Positions 28,036 to 36,911 of a DNA stretch of 64,000 bases are shown piece by piece. The notes under the pieces were generated by a model. That model ran no database searches. It saw only the letters and a list, made by a program, of their open reading frames with translations, and was not told the DNA's origin. The stretch's first letter is position 1. Each line of letters begins with the position of its first letter. Both the position numbers and the translations under genes were made by a program. Origin of the DNA: Oceanicaulis sp. HLUCCA04 (GTDB lineage: Bacteria; Pseudomonadota; Alphaproteobacteria; Caulobacterales; Maricaulaceae); the NCBI GenBank assembly GCA_001314625.1, contig LJSH01000001.1, positions 558,001 through 622,000 of the forward strand. The letters run 5' to 3'.

Positions 28036-29463
28036 TTACTGCGCCGCCACCGCTCCGGCGCGCGCTTCTTCCACCTGTTGGGTCAACAACGCGCCCTTGT
28101 GCGGGAACGGCTCGGCCGGAACAGGCACGTCCAGGAAGGGTGCCAGCTTGGCAAAGCCTTCGCCCGAGCACACATCAATGACAAGCAAATCCTCGGGCCG
28201 GTCCTTGAAATAGTCCTTCACCTCGGCGACGTGCCGGTCATACACCCAGGAAAAGCGCTCAGGCACATAGGTGTAGCACCCGTAAACGGCCGCCCTCAAA
28301 AGCTGGCGCATCAGGAAATGAACTTCCTGATCAGGGTCTTCCGCCTCGCCAAAGGCCGGGCGGTTGAACCAGTGATTGCGGCAGGAATTCAGCCAGCTTG
28401 CCTTGTCCCGCACGGTCAGCACGAACTTTGATCCGGGATATTGCTTGTCAAACTGCTGGTAGTAGGGCGCGCAGGTAATGTCGGTCAGCCCGTCATGGTA
28501 TTTCAGCAAGGTCAGGTCATACTGCCCGTTGGCCAGCTCCGTGTACGTGTCCTCGTCGATCGGATAATGGCTGCAATCCCAGCCGAGCATTTGCAGGGCG
28601 TGCGTCAGCGAGCGTGTACCCGTGCGCGAAAGGCCAAGTCCGAACACTTTCGGGCGGTCGCCCGCTGACCCGTAAACCTCGCGATGATCGTTTTTCTCAA
28701 GCCAGGCCTCCAGATCAGCCATGGTGAAATTGGACTTTTCGGTCATGCCCATTTCAGCCAGAGCAGCATCAGCGTGGCTGGGAAGCGCGGCGATGAAGCT
28801 ATGGACTTCGGCGGCGCTGGCCGTTCGCGCAACGTGGCGGCGGGCATAGTCAACGGCTGCAATGGCCACCTTGAAATCGGCATCCGCCTCGTCATCGCGG
28901 TTCCAGCGCGACATCGCCGAGCTCAGGCGTTTGAACTGGACCTTGGTGCGGCTGCGCAGCTCGCGCAGCGCGTATTTCTGGAAAATATGGCGGTGATACT
29001 GAAAATGGTCGTGCAGAATGTCGAAATTGCGGAACTGCTTGGACAGGCGCATCGGCTTCATCGCCAGATTGCGCAGGCGCGATTCCGGGCGCAGGGCATA
29101 TTTGATATCATCGGCGGGAGGCGTGACCCTCGCCATCGCCCGCACCAGATCAATACGGGTGATATGCACGCCGCAATGGATGCGCCCGCGGAAGCGGTCT
29201 GACACATACGCGTCCACATAGGCCGCGTCACATTCCTCAATGAAGCTGCGCATATCCTCCAGGATCAGGCAGTCAGCATCAAGATAGACCACGTAGTCGC
29301 AGTCATGGTCGATCTTGAGCATTTCTTCCACGCAGCGCGTGAAGGGGCGAACATCGTCCATGATGTAGATGTTGTCCGGCCGGATATGCCGCTTGGCCAG
29401 CTCGAGGGAAATATCCGCCGTGCGCTCGTCAATGCGGCGGAAAACAAGATCAATCTTAGTCAC
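28036..29463 (-). CDS. Two-domain protein: glycosyltransferase-like N-terminus and sulfotransferase C-terminus
   Basis: 475 residues, GTG start at 29463 immediately after the stop of the preceding gene. The N-terminal part resembles a GT-A fold: YVVYLDADCLILEDM contains a D-A-D at 62-64, like the metal-binding DxD. The C-terminal part from about 272 carries VFGLGLSRTGTRSLTHAL, the 5'-phosphosulfate loop of sulfotransferases, and KFVLTVRDKASWLNSCRNHW, the 3'-phosphate motif. The protein may transfer a sugar and then sulfate it, using PAPS. Domain assignments are from motif shape; the fusion is uncommon. Confidence 0.7.
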   Translation of the reverse strand: MTKIDLVFRRIDERTADISLELAKRHIRPDNIYIMDDVRPFTRCVEEMLKIDHDCDYVVYLDADCLILEDMRSFIEECDAAYVDAYVSDRFRGRIHCGVHITRIDLVRAMARVTPPADDIKYALRPESRLRNLAMKPMRLSKQFRNFDILHDHFQYHRHIFQKYALRELRSRTKVQFKRLSSAMSRWNRDDEADADFKVAIAAVDYARRHVARTASAAEVHSFIAALPSHADAALAEMGMTEKSNFTMADLEAWLEKNDHREVYGSAGDRPKVFGLGLSRTGTRSLTHALQMLGWDCSHYPIDEDTYTELANGQYDLTLLKYHDGLTDITCAPYYQQFDKQYPGSKFVLTVRDKASWLNSCRNHWFNRPAFGEAEDPDQEVHFLMRQLLRAAVYGCYTYVPERFSWVYDRHVAEVKDYFKDRPEDLLVIDVCSGEGFAKLAPFLDVPVPAEPFPHKGALLTQQVEEARAGAVAAQ

Positions 29464-30294
29464 TTATATTCCCCACTTCATGGGCTGGTTCACAGTGCCG
29501 GCCATCTGTTCGAACAGGGCGGCATGATCGGGCGCAAATTCGTCTTTCCATCTCAGGTCAAGGCGAATTTCGTCCGGATGATTGCGGTAATAGGCGGCCG
29601 AGCGTTCACCGGGCTGAATAGCTGCCGCGCCGGGCTGGCCGCGCGCGGCCAGAAACTGTGTGCCGTTATTACCGCCAAGCGGATGATGGTCGCGGGCGGA
29701 GAAAGCCAGCATGGCGGGATCAAACCGCGCACCGATGAAGGCGGCCAGCTTGCGCGCAATGTCTTCGGGGCGCGTGGCCAGTTCTTCATAGGCCAGATGC
29801 AATACAGGGCCGGGGAAGTTTTCCGCCAGTGCGCGGGCCGCGCCGATCTGCTCCATCCATTCGGTGATCTGGACGGCAAGATCGCGGTCGGGGTATTTGC
29901 GCAGGCGCGAATTGACCACCGCGCGTCCATCGCGCATCAGGACGATCAGCCGGGCCTCGTGCCCGCCTGTGCGCAGCTCATCGGCGCGCGCTGTTATCCA
30001 GTCCGGCTTTTTCGAAGAGTCGACAATGATATGTGCGCCACAATGGGCGGCGACCTGCTCATACAGCCCGCGCGTCATGTCCCAGCGAAAGCCGTTCCAG
30101 AATGCGCAATCATCGCCGCAAATCTTGCAGGCCCGCTTTTTCAACGGCTTGGACGTGTCGCCCAGATAGCGGACTTTGGCCCCTTCGCCAATATAGACAG
30201 CCCCCTCAAGCCCCGAGAGGATCATGCCGAGCAGGGTAGAGCCAGAATGGCCTGCTCCGCCAATCATCACCCCGGTCAGGGCAGCGCTTTCCAT
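29464..30294 (-). CDS. Sulfotransferase family protein
   Basis: 276 residues. MIGGAGHSGSTLLGMILSGL (about 10-29) is the PAPS-binding loop, and LIVLMRDGRAVVNSRLRKYP has the R-D-x-R-x-x-x-x-S 3'-phosphate motif. A Cys cluster, CKICGDDC near 56-63, could bind metal or form disulfides. It is the first gene of the operon with the fusion protein and the ABC exporter. The acceptor is unknown. The mobile element begins somewhere in the 150-290 bp upstream of this gene. Confidence 0.85.
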   Translation of the reverse strand: MESAALTGVMIGGAGHSGSTLLGMILSGLEGAVYIGEGAKVRYLGDTSKPLKKRACKICGDDCAFWNGFRWDMTRGLYEQVAAHCGAHIIVDSSKKPDWITARADELRTGGHEARLIVLMRDGRAVVNSRLRKYPDRDLAVQITEWMEQIGAARALAENFPGPVLHLAYEELATRPEDIARKLAAFIGARFDPAMLAFSARDHHPLGGNNGTQFLAARGQPGAAAIQPGERSAAYYRNHPDEIRLDLRWKDEFAPDHAALFEQMAGTVNQPMKWGI

Positions 30295-30439
30295 GTTTGA
30301 ACGTCCCCCGCGACCGGCCCGCCTAACTGGCCGCCAGCGCAGCGCGTATCAGCCTTGTTTGCATGCTTTCTTGCAAGTGGATTTTTGCAGTTGCGTGCGT
30401 CGCTCTGGTGATGCTCCCCGCATCCACGTGTCGCGCCTG

Positions 30440-30580
30440 GCATAGGGTCGGACGCCCGTTCGGGCTTGCGTCGGCCAGAGGCCGCCGAAAAGGGCGACCG
30501 CCCGCCTGCGACTGCCTGTGCCCGCGCAGGCGGGTATTCGCGGAATATCGCAACGCGGATGCGTTGCGGAAACTAAAACT
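30440..30580 (+). other. Hairpin-rich region, candidate oriT of the mobile element
   Basis: Within about 70 bp three inverted repeats follow each other: CCCGCCTGCG/CGCAGGCGGG (30501-30510 and 30525-30534), TATTC/GAATA (30535-30547) and CGCAACGC/GCGTTGCG (30550-30569). A weaker GACGC/GCGTC pair precedes them near 30450-30470. This cluster lies directly upstream of the mobilization genes, where MOBP-type plasmids keep their transfer origin. The nick site was not identified. Confidence 0.5.
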
Positions 30581-30581
30581 G

Positions 30582-30752
30582 GTGCGCCTCAGCGTCGCCC
30601 AGTCAAATCAACTGTTTGCGGAGCTTTCTAATTGGAATCATATCCTTAAGGACATTTCGACCGATCAGCTCGATCAGATAGATGATCCGGCAAACGACCC
30701 GGCGGATGCCGATGCGGCGTTGAAGGACGCGCTTGGGGGTGGTCATGACTGA
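30582..30752 (+). CDS. Small open frame overlapping the MobC-like gene
   Basis: A 56-codon frame from GTG 30582 (VRLSVAQSNQLFAELSNWNH) to a stop that overlaps the next gene's ATG by eight bases, suggesting coupled translation. The frame continues upstream to ATG 30363, but that part runs through the oriT hairpins and reads as non-coding. The product is acidic at its end (DDPANDPADADAALKDA). No family is recognised; it may be an accessory mobilization protein or chance. Confidence 0.35.
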   Translation: MRLSVAQSNQLFAELSNWNHILKDISTDQLDQIDDPANDPADADAALKDALGGGHD

Positions 30753-31206
30753 TCGTCCGGAAAAGCGCCTCGCACCATTCTCGCTGCGTCTCTCCTTTCA
30801 AGAGCGCGCTGAGCTCGAACAACTGGCCGCTGGCGAGAGCCTGTCTTCCTTCATCAAGCGCCATGTCTTTACCGAGGAAGGCCAGCGAAATGCTGCACCG
30901 CCCACCAAGCGTGGCAAGGCTCCGGTGAAGGATCATATCCTGCTCGGCCAGGTACTGGCCGCATTGGGACGTTCTCGGCTCTCACAGAACCTCAATCAGC
31001 TCGCAAAAGCGGCAAACACCGGCAATTTGCCGCTGCCATACGATATCGAGCGCGATCTGAAGCAGGCATGTGACGATATCAACGTCATGCGCTGGCTGTT
31101 GATGCGCGCCCTTGGCATGCACACAGAGGATGACACCAACCGGCGCGAGTCCGCTTCGCAGAATTTTGTGCGCGCCTCGCTCGATACGCGGGGGCTGACG
31201 CCATGA
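30745..31206 (+). CDS. MobC-like mobilization accessory protein
   Basis: 153 residues from ATG 30745 (MTDRPEKRLAPFSLRLSFQE). The N-terminus looks like a ribbon-helix-helix DNA-binding segment (FSLRLSFQERAELEQLAAGESLSSFIKRHVF) and the middle, with RLSQNLNQLAKAANTGNLPL, is the characteristic stretch of MobC proteins that help the relaxase at oriT. It overlaps the relaxase start by four bases (ATGA at 31203). Function is inferred from these features and from position. Confidence 0.75.
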   Translation: MTDRPEKRLAPFSLRLSFQERAELEQLAAGESLSSFIKRHVFTEEGQRNAAPPTKRGKAPVKDHILLGQVLAALGRSRLSQNLNQLAKAANTGNLPLPYDIERDLKQACDDINVMRWLLMRALGMHTEDDTNRRESASQNFVRASLDTRGLTP

Positions 31207-32525
31207 TCCTGAAAGGCTCTCAGCGCGGTGGGGCTATCCAGCTAGCAAGCCACCTTCTCAAAGCTGAGAACGAGCATGTCGAGATTCACGAAATGCGCGG
31301 CTTCATCTCCGATGATCTGCACGGCGCATTCAATGAAGCCCACGCCATCGCCAAGGGTACAAAATGCCAGCAATTCCTGTTCTCGCTGAGCCTCAACCCG
31401 CCTCCTTTAGAGCCGGTCTCGACAGCGGCCTTTGAGCGCGCGGCTGATGCTGCCGAAGAGCGTCTGGGGCTGAAAGGCCAGCCTCGCGCGATTGTCTTCC
31501 ATGAAAAGGAAGGCCGCCGTCATGCTCATGTGGTCTGGTCTCGGATCGATGCTGAGTCCATGACGGCGATCAACCTGCCGCACTACAAGCGCAAGCTCAC
31601 TGAGCTTTCCAAAGAGATACATCTCGAACATGGCTGGGACTTACCCGACGGCCTGCGCGATCCGCATCTGCGTGATCCGCTCAGTTTCAATCAGGATGAA
31701 TGGCAACAAGCCATGCGCGGCGGGCGTGATCCCAGAGAGATCAAACAGGTTTTCCAAAAGGCCTGGGAGCAATCGGATTCTGCCAAAGCCTTCGGCGCTG
31801 CGCTCATGGATCATGGCTTCATTATCGCGCGCGGTGATCGGCGCGGCCATGTCGCCATCGACTACACCGGCGAGACCTACGCCATCGCAAAATATGCAGG
31901 CGTGCGCACCAAGGAGGTGCGCGAACGTCTAGGCGATCCGGCTGAACTGGCCGGGGTGGAAGAGACAAAAGTTGCTCTGCGCGACAGGCTATCGCCTCGG
32001 CTGAATGAGCTGGCTGACGAGATGAAGGATCGGCAGGCCGAAGAGCGCCAGCCACTCGTCGATGAAGCCAAGCGCCTCGCGGCGCACCATCGCAGCGAAC
32101 GGGATCGCTTGAACGAGGTGCAAGAGAAACGCTGGCTGGAAGACAATGCTGCGCGGCAAGAGCGGCTGCGCACCGGCTTGAAAGGCCTTTGGGACCGTCT
32201 CTCTGGCAAGGCGCAACAGGTCAAAGAGGCCAATGCGTTCGAGGCATGGGAAGCGGCCAAGCGCGATCAGGCACAGCGTGATCAGCTCATCCTCGATCAA
32301 ATGCTGGAGCGCCGCACGGTTCAGCAACGCCTCGATAGCATGCGCCAGGATCAGCTTCTGGAACGCATCCGGCTCGACCGGACAATTGGACAGGTGCTGG
32401 GTATGAATGGCCGGAGTGCCATGAGTCAGGAAGAGCGAAACCGCGAACGCATGAAGGCGTATCTCGAACAGCCATCCCCCTCACCCAAGCCGAAATCACC
32501 GCATGACCGGGATCGCGAGCGATAG
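31203..32525 (+). CDS. Relaxase, MobA/VirD2 (MOBP-like) family
   Basis: 440 residues. The histidine motif RRHAHVVWSRID (His107 and His109) near the Glu-rich loop FHEKEGRRH is the metal-binding motif III of MOBP relaxases, preceded by QQFLFSLSLNPPP around 55-67. The C-terminal 200 residues are strongly charged and helical (many Glu, Arg and Gln), probably a coiled coil. The protein would nick oriT and pilot the strand to a type IV secretion channel. No channel genes are encoded on this element except the coupling protein, so it must borrow one. Confidence 0.85.
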   Translation: MILKGSQRGGAIQLASHLLKAENEHVEIHEMRGFISDDLHGAFNEAHAIAKGTKCQQFLFSLSLNPPPLEPVSTAAFERAADAAEERLGLKGQPRAIVFHEKEGRRHAHVVWSRIDAESMTAINLPHYKRKLTELSKEIHLEHGWDLPDGLRDPHLRDPLSFNQDEWQQAMRGGRDPREIKQVFQKAWEQSDSAKAFGAALMDHGFIIARGDRRGHVAIDYTGETYAIAKYAGVRTKEVRERLGDPAELAGVEETKVALRDRLSPRLNELADEMKDRQAEERQPLVDEAKRLAAHHRSERDRLNEVQEKRWLEDNAARQERLRTGLKGLWDRLSGKAQQVKEANAFEAWEAAKRDQAQRDQLILDQMLERRTVQQRLDSMRQDQLLERIRLDRTIGQVLGMNGRSAMSQEERNRERMKAYLEQPSPSPKPKSPHDRDRER

Positions 32526-32605
32526 CCCGAAAAGGCATCGCGTGATAAAAGCCCAGCATGGCAGCGGTCGTCTGGAGGCCGCGTTTTCAGCGGGAGACGC
32601 TGGTC

Positions 32606-32854
32606 ATGAGCAAGCCGCCGCCCTCGAAAGAGGAACTTGACCGCCTCAATGCCGAGATTAAACGGCTTCAGATGCCGCAAACGCCTCACATGGCTCCCGT
32701 ACCGGGCGGCTCTATGCGCCAGCAAGCCACCGAGGTTCAAATCGCTGTCAGACGTCAGATCATTGAAGAGAAAACAGAGCGTCGTGACGAAATCGCGGAT
32801 CGCCTTGGCGCGGCCAAGGGCTTAGCCAAGGACAATTTTGATCGCGAAAGGTGA
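32606..32854 (+). CDS. Small charged protein of unknown function
   Basis: 82 residues from ATG 32606 (MSKPPPSKEELDRLNAEIKR). It is highly charged and mostly helical, with a coiled-coil-like start. It follows the relaxase gene in the same direction and is probably part of the mobilization transcript. No family is recognised. Confidence 0.5.
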   Translation: MSKPPPSKEELDRLNAEIKRLQMPQTPHMAPVPGGSMRQQATEVQIAVRRQIIEEKTERRDEIADRLGAAKGLAKDNFDRER

Positions 32855-32888
32855 TGAAAATTCAATATCATGATGCTATACTAAGCGC

Positions 32889-33230
32889 ATGCATGATGAT
32901 GAAACTTTTGACTTTTTTCTTCGCGATTCAAAACGGCAGATTATCAAGGGTCGCATAGATTTTGAGCCTTATGCGCGCCTGTATTATCTCCTGTTCCACA
33001 AGCCTGAACTGGAAGCAGCAATTGCAGACAGACTTGTTGCATCAGCTCGCATCACGGATTCCGAAATTGATGACGATGTCATCCACGATGTGACGCAGCT
33101 GATCGCTTATGAGCACGACATTGAAATCCCATTGCTGCCAAGGGGATCAATGGAACAGGAACAATGGGAAGTGGCCTGGAATAAAATGCGAGAATATGAC
33201 TGGAAAAAGCAGCAAGGCGGGCGGGCTTAA
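32889..33230 (+). CDS. Hypothetical acidic protein
   Basis: 113 residues opening MHDDETFDFFLRDSKRQIIK; acidic overall, no signal peptide, no membrane segment. The upstream 40 bp are A+T rich and may hold a promoter or a weak ribosome site. It ends convergently with the membrane protein gene on the other strand (four-base overlap). No family is recognised. Confidence 0.5.
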   Translation: MHDDETFDFFLRDSKRQIIKGRIDFEPYARLYYLLFHKPELEAAIADRLVASARITDSEIDDDVIHDVTQLIAYEHDIEIPLLPRGSMEQEQWEVAWNKMREYDWKKQQGGRA

Positions 33231-34102
33231 ACGGAAGCAAAATATGCAATTCCAAAAGCACTAGCTAAAACAATTAGAATATCCAAACCGGACATAAAAA
33301 ATGGGGAACCTTGGCGCGCACTCTGCGGTACTGTAATTCTTTCATAAACCCCAAAGGCAACACAAAATAAAGAAAAAACAACAACAATGTATATCATAAG
33401 CTCATCAAAGCTACGGATATAAAATGGTGGAACCTCGTAAACATAGCTAAATGACTGTGTATTTATAAACATTGCATCGATGATTCCGTAAGCCAGAAAT
33501 AGCCATATCAATGAGAATACGTAGGACGAAATAATTGAATAAATATAGTAAATATTGTCAGTGTATCTCTTTCTAAAATTTCCTAAAAGCGGATTAATGG
33601 CGTAATAAAGGCCAAAGAATATTGATGCTCCGAATCCAATGGCTAATAAGGCATCATCGCTATTGCTTTCAGTTGGAAATAAACCCGACAATACGGAAGT
33701 GGCGAATGCAGTAGCGGAGGCAAATAATATAAACGGAATCCTCCAAAATTTTCGCCAATTCTTTACTGCTTCCCGTGCAAACCTAAACAACACAATCCAA
33801 GTTAGAACAAAAACGGACCCCCAGTGCGGAGATATATTAGTAAAGTTTAAATCAATAGCGCGAAAAATATTATACATTAAAGGAAAAATAGAGAATTCTA
33901 CTAATGATATAATTATATCTAATTCAAATATGCTGCGAAGCCGGTCCATCCACATTTGAAATATGTCATTATATTCAACGAGATTTATTTCTGTTGCCAG
34001 CCGCAACATTGCGGCTAGGCCAATTGTTGTTCCCAAAATGCGAACGATTATGCGGCGCATGTCCCTAGTGCCCCCAAAATCCCAGCACACAACATGCAAC
34101 AT
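33227..34102 (-). CDS. Low-GC integral membrane protein of unknown function
   Basis: Up to 291 residues; ATG 34060 (MRRIIVRILGTTIGLAAMLR) is a likely start because codons before it look untidy. About seven hydrophobic helices, no enzyme motif. Base composition is far more A+T rich than everything around it, and codons such as ATA and AAT are frequent, so it was acquired separately from the rest of the element. It lies between hypothetical genes and the coupling-protein gene. A role in defence or exclusion is possible but not shown. Confidence 0.55.
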   Translation of the reverse strand: MLHVVCWDFGGTRDMRRIIVRILGTTIGLAAMLRLATEINLVEYNDIFQMWMDRLRSIFELDIIISLVEFSIFPLMYNIFRAIDLNFTNISPHWGSVFVLTWIVLFRFAREAVKNWRKFWRIPFILFASATAFATSVLSGLFPTESNSDDALLAIGFGASIFFGLYYAINPLLGNFRKRYTDNIYYIYSIISSYVFSLIWLFLAYGIIDAMFINTQSFSYVYEVPPFYIRSFDELMIYIVVVFSLFCVAFGVYERITVPQSARQGSPFFMSGLDILIVLASAFGIAYFASV

Positions 34103-34150
34103 AATCGGCAGTCGATGAAGCTCTAATCGGCCTGTCAGCTCAAACCCACC

Positions 34151-35908
34151 TCAACCACCCAACATCCGAGACCGATAAGGCTCGGCCTCATAAGCCATTT
34201 GCTTCTTCATCTTGAAGGGGCGCATGGATTGCGAGAACCCCACAATCAGATCCCTGAATTCAGGCCCGGCCAGTGCCTGGGGCTCGACCACGCGCTGACG
34301 CGATCCGTCAAGCGGGCTGTCAAACATGCCAAGGGATTTGGCCAGATGCTCTGCCGTACCGTCGTGAAGGGCGGGATTCATGTAGCATTGCACCCGGCAA
34401 TTGCCGATCATGCCATCGGCATTGGGATAGATGTTCCTGAGCTGACCTAGGCTTTGGGCGAACATCCATAGCTTGATCCCGTATTGCCGTCCGACCTCCA
34501 GCGCCTCTTCGATGGGCGGCATGTTGCCCAGGCGCGGCACCTCATCGAGCATGAACAAAACCGGCGGCGCTTTGCCGTTGGGCACCTCCTGCATCAGACC
34601 GCGTAGATGCTGCGCGACGATCACGCGCAAGAGGGAACGATAAGGATCAATCTCTCCCGGCCGCAATGTGATGTAGAGGGTTGGCGGATGATCATGACGC
34701 TGGAAGTCGGAGACGTCCCAGTCATTGCCGGTGATCACGCGCTCGACGCGCGGCCCTTCCCAGGCGGAGAGTGCTGATTGTGCGGTCTGGAGAACGCTAT
34801 CGAGCGTCTTCTCCGTCATGCCCTCTATGGAATGGCCGGTGCGCATCATCGCCCGGATCGGCGATGATTTCAGGATCGCGAGGAACTCTTCCCACTCCAC
34901 CCGGTAGAGATAATCGAGCACCGCTCCCATGCTGCGTGTTTCAGGTGGGTTGATCGCACAGACAGCCGCCACTGAGGCGGTGATCAGGTCTTGTGCCTTT
35001 GTCTCCCAAAACGGATCGGTGGCCTTCTTGTTCGGCACCAGAAGCATGGAAGCGAGAAAGCGCGAATCCTCCCACAGGAAGTCATCGGTATTGCGGATGG
35101 TCTTCAGCGGATTGAAGGCGTGGCTCTGATCGGGATCGAGCGGGGCGAAGCGATAGACCGGAAAGCCGCTCTCGGCGCGCCAGCGCGCGGTCGCCTCGAA
35201 TATCTCACCCTTCACGTCGAGAACGACAGCGGCACCTGGCCATTCAAGAAGATTGGGAAGCACCTGGCTTTGGGTCTTGCCCGTGCCCGGTGAGGCGATG
35301 GTGATCAGCGAGCCTTCTCCGGAAAACCTTACCGGCGTGCCGCTTCCCTCATGGATGCCCAAAAGCAGGCCGGGCTTACCTGGGTCAAAGTCATCGGTGA
35401 GGTCGTTGACATTGGCCCAGGCGCTGCCGCCGCGAAGCCGTGCGATTGCGCGCCGGCTGAGCTGCGTGTCGGGATATTTTTGGACGAAGCGATCAATGAA
35501 GCCGATGAAGGTGTTGATCTGGTTGTCAGCGGAGATGCCGTAGAAGGCAAAAACCCGGTCGATGGCCGTCTTCTGATCACGCACGCCCTCACCGCTGCCA
35601 CCTTCAAAGAGGTAGTGGATATGCATGATGTCGGCCTTGCCATCCCCCCAGATGAGGGTTCCGTACAAACCCTCCCGATAGTCGAGGACCTCTCCGGCCA
35701 CGAAATACTCGAAGAGCCTGAGCATCTCGCGATCACGCGGCGGCATGGCTGCCAGCTCGCGGTAGATTTGCGCGTTGACCTTGGCCAGCGAGCCATTGAC
35801 CATGCGCTTGAAATCGATGTCGAAGCTATACCCGCCGGTCTTTGCATCGAACTGCGCATCAATGCGGTCCAGCCGCGCGGCGATGTTGCTCGATTTTGAA
35901 GTCGCCAT
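34151..35908 (-). CDS. Type IV coupling protein (TraG/VirD4 family)
   Basis: 585 residues from ATG 35908 (MATSKSSNIAARLDRIDAQF); an upstream ATG at 35941 is possible. Walker A SPGTGKTQ lies at about 206-213 and Walker B in VLFMLDEVPRLG, followed by the region EVGRQYGIKLWMFAQSLGQL typical of T4SS DNA-pump ATPases. The usual N-terminal membrane helices are absent: the first 190 residues are soluble and helical. It would link the relaxase-DNA complex to a secretion channel. Orientation is opposite to the relaxase gene. Confidence 0.85.
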   Translation of the reverse strand: MATSKSSNIAARLDRIDAQFDAKTGGYSFDIDFKRMVNGSLAKVNAQIYRELAAMPPRDREMLRLFEYFVAGEVLDYREGLYGTLIWGDGKADIMHIHYLFEGGSGEGVRDQKTAIDRVFAFYGISADNQINTFIGFIDRFVQKYPDTQLSRRAIARLRGGSAWANVNDLTDDFDPGKPGLLLGIHEGSGTPVRFSGEGSLITIASPGTGKTQSQVLPNLLEWPGAAVVLDVKGEIFEATARWRAESGFPVYRFAPLDPDQSHAFNPLKTIRNTDDFLWEDSRFLASMLLVPNKKATDPFWETKAQDLITASVAAVCAINPPETRSMGAVLDYLYRVEWEEFLAILKSSPIRAMMRTGHSIEGMTEKTLDSVLQTAQSALSAWEGPRVERVITGNDWDVSDFQRHDHPPTLYITLRPGEIDPYRSLLRVIVAQHLRGLMQEVPNGKAPPVLFMLDEVPRLGNMPPIEEALEVGRQYGIKLWMFAQSLGQLRNIYPNADGMIGNCRVQCYMNPALHDGTAEHLAKSLGMFDSPLDGSRQRVVEPQALAGPEFRDLIVGFSQSMRPFKMKKQMAYEAEPYRSRMLGG

Positions 35909-36001
35909 CTCCGCAAGCCTCCCCCATGATACGCCTGTCACAAGCCTGCGCTAACTTTTACAAGCTGGAGGCAGCAAGCGCGATCAATTAAGGAGGGCGG
36001 G

Positions 36002-36436
36002 ATGTATAAGCATGAAGGTAAATGGAAAATCGAGCTTCAAAAGTCCGGCCTGCGCCGTGCCGATGGCAGCGCGGGAGGTGGCCGCATCATCCTGCTGCGC
36101 GCAAAGAACGTTTCCAAGGAAGACACCTTCCCTTTGACCTTCACCGCGAAGGTGAAATCGGACGGTATCATCACGGATCGCCTGAAGATGCAATTTGGCG
36201 TGCTTCATCCCGGCGAGACGGAAGAATTGCAGCTCCTGAAAGGCACCGGCACAAAGGCCAATATCCACGCCAAGGAGCATGTCGTCTCGATCTATTTCGA
36301 TACGGCAGCGGTGGAATTTACCGCTTCGCCCATGGGCTGCGGCTTCAAGGGTGAAATCCCGAACCGTTCAGACATGTTCACCAAAGACAATCTCGGCGGC
36401 AATGACGGCGATATGCCTGTCTATAGCGAAGACTGA
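36002..36436 (+). CDS. Hypothetical protein, beta-rich
   Basis: 144 residues preceded by a strong ribosome site (AAGGAGGG just before the ATG). Opens MYKHEGKWKIELQKSGLRRA; alternating hydrophobic pattern suggests a beta-sandwich (FTAKVKSDGIITDRLKMQFG, VVSIYFDTAAVEFTASPMG). No signal peptide, no known motif. It is a single forward gene next to the coupling protein gene and belongs to the element backbone. Confidence 0.6.
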   Translation: MYKHEGKWKIELQKSGLRRADGSAGGGRIILLRAKNVSKEDTFPLTFTAKVKSDGIITDRLKMQFGVLHPGETEELQLLKGTGTKANIHAKEHVVSIYFDTAAVEFTASPMGCGFKGEIPNRSDMFTKDNLGGNDGDMPVYSED

Positions 36437-36704
36437 GCGGTAGCACCGCCTAAAGCGGGCAGCCATATCGGCTGCGCATAGCTCAATGGAAGTCAGCTAT
36501 CTGGCCAAGCCTCGGCCTGGCCAGCGCCCTTCCGTCCTTCATTCAAAGATTTGGCCATAGGCCTCCCATCAGATTGCAAGCTGGGAGCAGCTCCTAGGCT
36601 GCGCGCGGCCCAAGGTGCGTGGATGCAATCGTGAGCGTCCCATGGCGCGGGCACTCCTTGAAAAGGTCGGAGATGGTTCTGGCCTGAAGCCCAAGGAGGC
36701 CATG
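36437..36704. other. Non-coding stretch with several short hairpins
   Basis: About 268 bp. AGCC-ATATC-GGCT near 36460-36475 and a GGCC-rich inverted repeat near 36502-36521 can form stems. They could be a terminator for the upstream gene or an untranslated leader of the downstream one. Nothing stronger was seen. Confidence 0.3.
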
Positions 36705-36911
36705 ATGATACCTGACTTCAAACCCTATGAGCTATGCGCCTTGAGCGATGATGAGCTGAACGCCTTATTCGCCTATATCCGCAACAAGCTGCCAGAAACT
36801 CAAATGGCCAGCCCTGAGAGCCGCAAAGCCCTCGATCTGCTCGAAGCCATCCGAATTGAATTCAAGCGCCGCATCGCCAATAAATTTGGCGGGATGAACC
36901 CAGCCCCCTAG
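36705..36911 (+). CDS. Small hypothetical protein
   Basis: About 68 residues from ATG 36705 (MIPDFKPYELCALSDDELNA) or one codon earlier; AGGAGG lies at 36694-36699, which fits 36705 best. Helical, ends NKFGGMNPAP. Convergent with ardA, whose stop overlaps its last bases. No family is recognised. Confidence 0.55.
   Translation: MIPDFKPYELCALSDDELNALFAYIRNKLPETQMASPESRKALDLLEAIRIEFKRRIANKFGGMNPAP

Noticed and set aside
30300-30440. Left attachment site as a long copy of the tRNA-Leu 3' end
   Set aside because: Searching by eye found only short matches such as TGGTG; serine integrases need only a very short common core, so this is left open.
30363-30581. N-terminal part of an open frame running through the oriT-like hairpins
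   Set aside because: Arg/Gly-rich translation through perfect inverted repeats; only the part after 30582 is coupled to the next gene.
36470-36530. tRNA-like fragment (TAGCTCAATGG-type D-arm followed by a GGCC stem with a seven-base loop)
   Set aside because: No acceptor stem or T-arm can be formed; the rest of a cloverleaf is missing.
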